Of a stretch of 64,000 nucleotides of DNA, positions 62,135-64,000 are shown piece after piece (position 1 is the first letter of the stretch; every line of letters begins with the position of its first letter). The position numbers were made by a program, and so were the translations under genes. The notes beneath the pieces are model-generated. The model was not told where the DNA came from. It ran no database searches and saw only the letters and a program-made list of their open reading frames with translations. Origin of the DNA: Mimachlamys varia (Eukaryota > Mollusca > Bivalvia > Pectinida > Pectinidae); the NCBI GenBank assembly GCA_947623455.1, contig OX392542.1, forward strand, positions 12,345,625-12,409,624. Reading direction: 5' to 3'.

Positions 62135-62305
62135 CAATCAAACTGTTGCGACTGTTAGTACGCAGAATGTGGTAGGAAACCCCCCAAAAAAACCTTGTGG
62201 TCGGTCAGGTGAACTCATACATTTCCTCGTCTGATAATTGGGGGACCGAACCCCGGCCGTCTTTTTAAAAAGTCGAGAGCGCTAACTACTGCGCCACTCA
62301 ACCTT
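62135..62305 (-). mobile_element. tRNA-derived SINE, diverged
   Basis: On the - strand: a head GGTTGAGTGGCGCAGTAGTT and B box GGGGTTCGGTCCC, then a body with CTGACCGACCACAAGG and a T-rich remnant of the CTCCGG...CCCAC block. Same family type as 46285-46466. Confidence 0.58.
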
Positions 62306-62834
62306 AGTCGTTCTATTTGTTTGTTTGAGTGGTTTAATGTCCGATTCACTATTGAGTGGTTATCCAGCAGACAAATCAGTCAATATCTTTGTATTGTGAA
62401 TATGTAATGACCGAAAAGCAATATTGATAACATTGGTAGTGTAAACGTCCTGGGTGTGCCCTCTGCATGGTTTGTATTTACGACGCGTAAATTACGGAAA
62501 CCTTATGTACATTTGGGAGGGTTTCGCTGTCATGTTTGCTGATATAAATCTTTAACACGTCTAATAATGCTATCTACTCACCAGGGAGGTCCATACAAAC
62601 CTAACATAACTCTTACGTAAGAACCACCACGTACACAGTCACAACTTCAGTGGTCAGGGAAGTACAACACCACAAAGCTCACATGGTCCGTGAGACAACC
62701 CAAAAAGGAAAGGATGGACAGGAAAAACACGTCCATAAACTCGTCTTTGTCTCAAAACTCTGTCGATGAATACACATTGGTCGCCTCATGTGATAGTACA
62801 TGTAATTAAAAAAAGTCAATAAAACGTTTAGGAC

Positions 62835-64000
62835 TGAAGCGGTAGTGATGGTGTTGTGAGTGGTATGAGGCGGTAGTGATCATGTTGTGAGGTATGTGGC
62901 GGTAATGATGATTTTGTGAGGCATGAAGTTGTAATGATGGTGTTGGGAGTGGTATACGGTAGTAATGGTGTTTTGAGGTATGAGGCGATAGCGATGGTGT
63001 TCTGAGTGGTATGAGGCGGTAGTGATGGTGTTGTGAGTGGTATGAGGCGGTAGTGATGGTGTTGTGAGTGGTAAGAGGCGGTAGTGATGGTGTTGTGAGG
63101 TATGAGGCGGTAGTGATGGTGTTGTGAGTGGTATGAGGCGGTTGTGATGGTGTTGTGAGGTATGAGGCGGTAGTGATGGTGTTATGAGGTGGTAGTGATG
63201 GTGTTGTGAGGTATGAAACGATAGTGATGGTGTTGTGAGTGGTAGGAGGCGGTAGTGATGGTGTTGTGAGTGGCGAGGCGGTAGCGATGATGTTGTGAAT
63301 GGTATGAGGCGTAATGATGGTGTTGTGAGGTATAAGGTGGTAGTGATGGTGTTGTGAGTGGTATGAGGCGGTAGTGATAGTGTCGTGAGGTATGAGGCGG
63401 TAGTGATGGTGTTGTGAGTGGTATGAGGCGGTAGTGATGGTGTTGTGAGTGGTATGAGGCGGTAGTGATGGTGTTGTGAGTGGTATGAGGCGGTAGTAAT
63501 GGTGTTGTGAGGTATGAGGCGATAGTGATGGTGTTGTGAGTGGTATGAGGCGGTAGTGATGGTGTTGTGAGGTATGATGCGGTAGTGATGGTGTTGTGAG
63601 TGGTATGAGGCGGTAGTGATGGTGTTGTGAGGTGGTAGTGATGGTGTTGTGAGGTATGAAACGATAGTGATAATGTTGTGAGTGGTATGAGGCGGTAGTG
63701 ATGGAATTGTGAGTGGCGAGGCGGTAGCGATGGTGTTGTGAATGGTATGAGGCGTAATGATGGTGTTGTGAGGTATGGGGCGGTAGTGATGGTGTTGTGA
63801 GTGGTATGAGGCGGTAGTGATGGTGTTGTGAGTGGTATGAGGCGGTAGTGATGGTGTTCTGAGTGGTATGAGGCGGTAGTGATGGTGTTGTGAGGTATGT
63901 GGCGGTAGTGATGGTGTTGTGAGGTATGAGGCGGTAGTAATGGTGTTCTGAGTGGTATGAGACGGTAGTAATGGTGTTGTGAGGTATGAGGCGGTAGTGA
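62835..64000. repeat. 29/31-bp minisatellite, running off the window
   Basis: The unit is GAGGCGGTAGTGATGGTGTT plus GTGAGTGGTAT (31 bp) or GTGAGGTAT (29 bp), mixed irregularly. G+T-rich on this strand. It continues to the last base, so the true length is unknown. Confidence 0.93.

Overview
This 64-kb window is eukaryotic nuclear DNA and most likely comes from a marine mollusc, probably a bivalve. The reasons are low coding density, A+T-rich intergenic DNA, a gene split by spliceosomal introns, tRNA-derived SINEs, many MITE-like elements, Penelope-like retroelement debris and a heavy load of minisatellites. The bivalve assignment is an inference from the style of the repeats. There are no operons, no CRISPR and no prokaryotic signals.

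The only gene I can model fully is a Notch-pathway HES-family bHLH-Orange transcriptional repressor on the + strand. It has four coding exons: 12614-12688, 13067-13162, 16920-17007 and 17428-18539, giving 456 aa. The intron positions match vertebrate HES1. The protein has the diagnostic proline in the basic region, an Orange domain, a long glutamine-rich tract and a terminal WRPW Groucho-binding motif. Two perfect CSL/Su(H) sites lie within 290 bp of the start codon. One overlaps a CACGAG N-box and sits next to a CCAAT box. A third perfect CSL site is in intron 2. The probable 3' UTR holds two GTCTTCC (GY-box, miR-7 seed match) motifs, three TGTGAT (K-box, miR-2-family seed match) motifs and an AU-rich nonamer just before an AATAAA. 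Together these look like a Notch-activated, self-repressed, microRNA-tuned gene.

Layout: 1-235, an unidentified coding-like fragment; 1-6 kb, SINE, dispersed-repeat and hammerhead-bearing element fragments; 6.2-10.3 kb, a 62-bp satellite interrupted by one dispersed element; 10.4-11.2 kb, a 32-bp minisatellite; 12.2-19.2 kb, the HES locus; 19.5-46 kb, mostly unique A+T-rich DNA with MITEs, a foldback element, small arrays and dispersed repeats; 47.7-50.1 kb, a 100-bp array; 50-57 kb, more dispersed repeats; 57.1-58.0 kb, a 58-bp array; 58.9-59.1 kb, two SINE heads; 59.45-59.86 kb, a frameshifted Penelope-like reverse transcriptase remnant; 59.9-61.0 kb, a 31-bp array; 62.8-64 kb, a 29/31-bp array running off the window. 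Tandem arrays make up roughly one sixth of the window.

One unclassified dispersed family (called DR-A here) occurs at least 17 times in both orientations. A second short family carries hammerhead ribozyme motifs in at least two copies, with decayed relatives. This fits the known association of type I hammerheads with Penelope-like elements and retrozymes.
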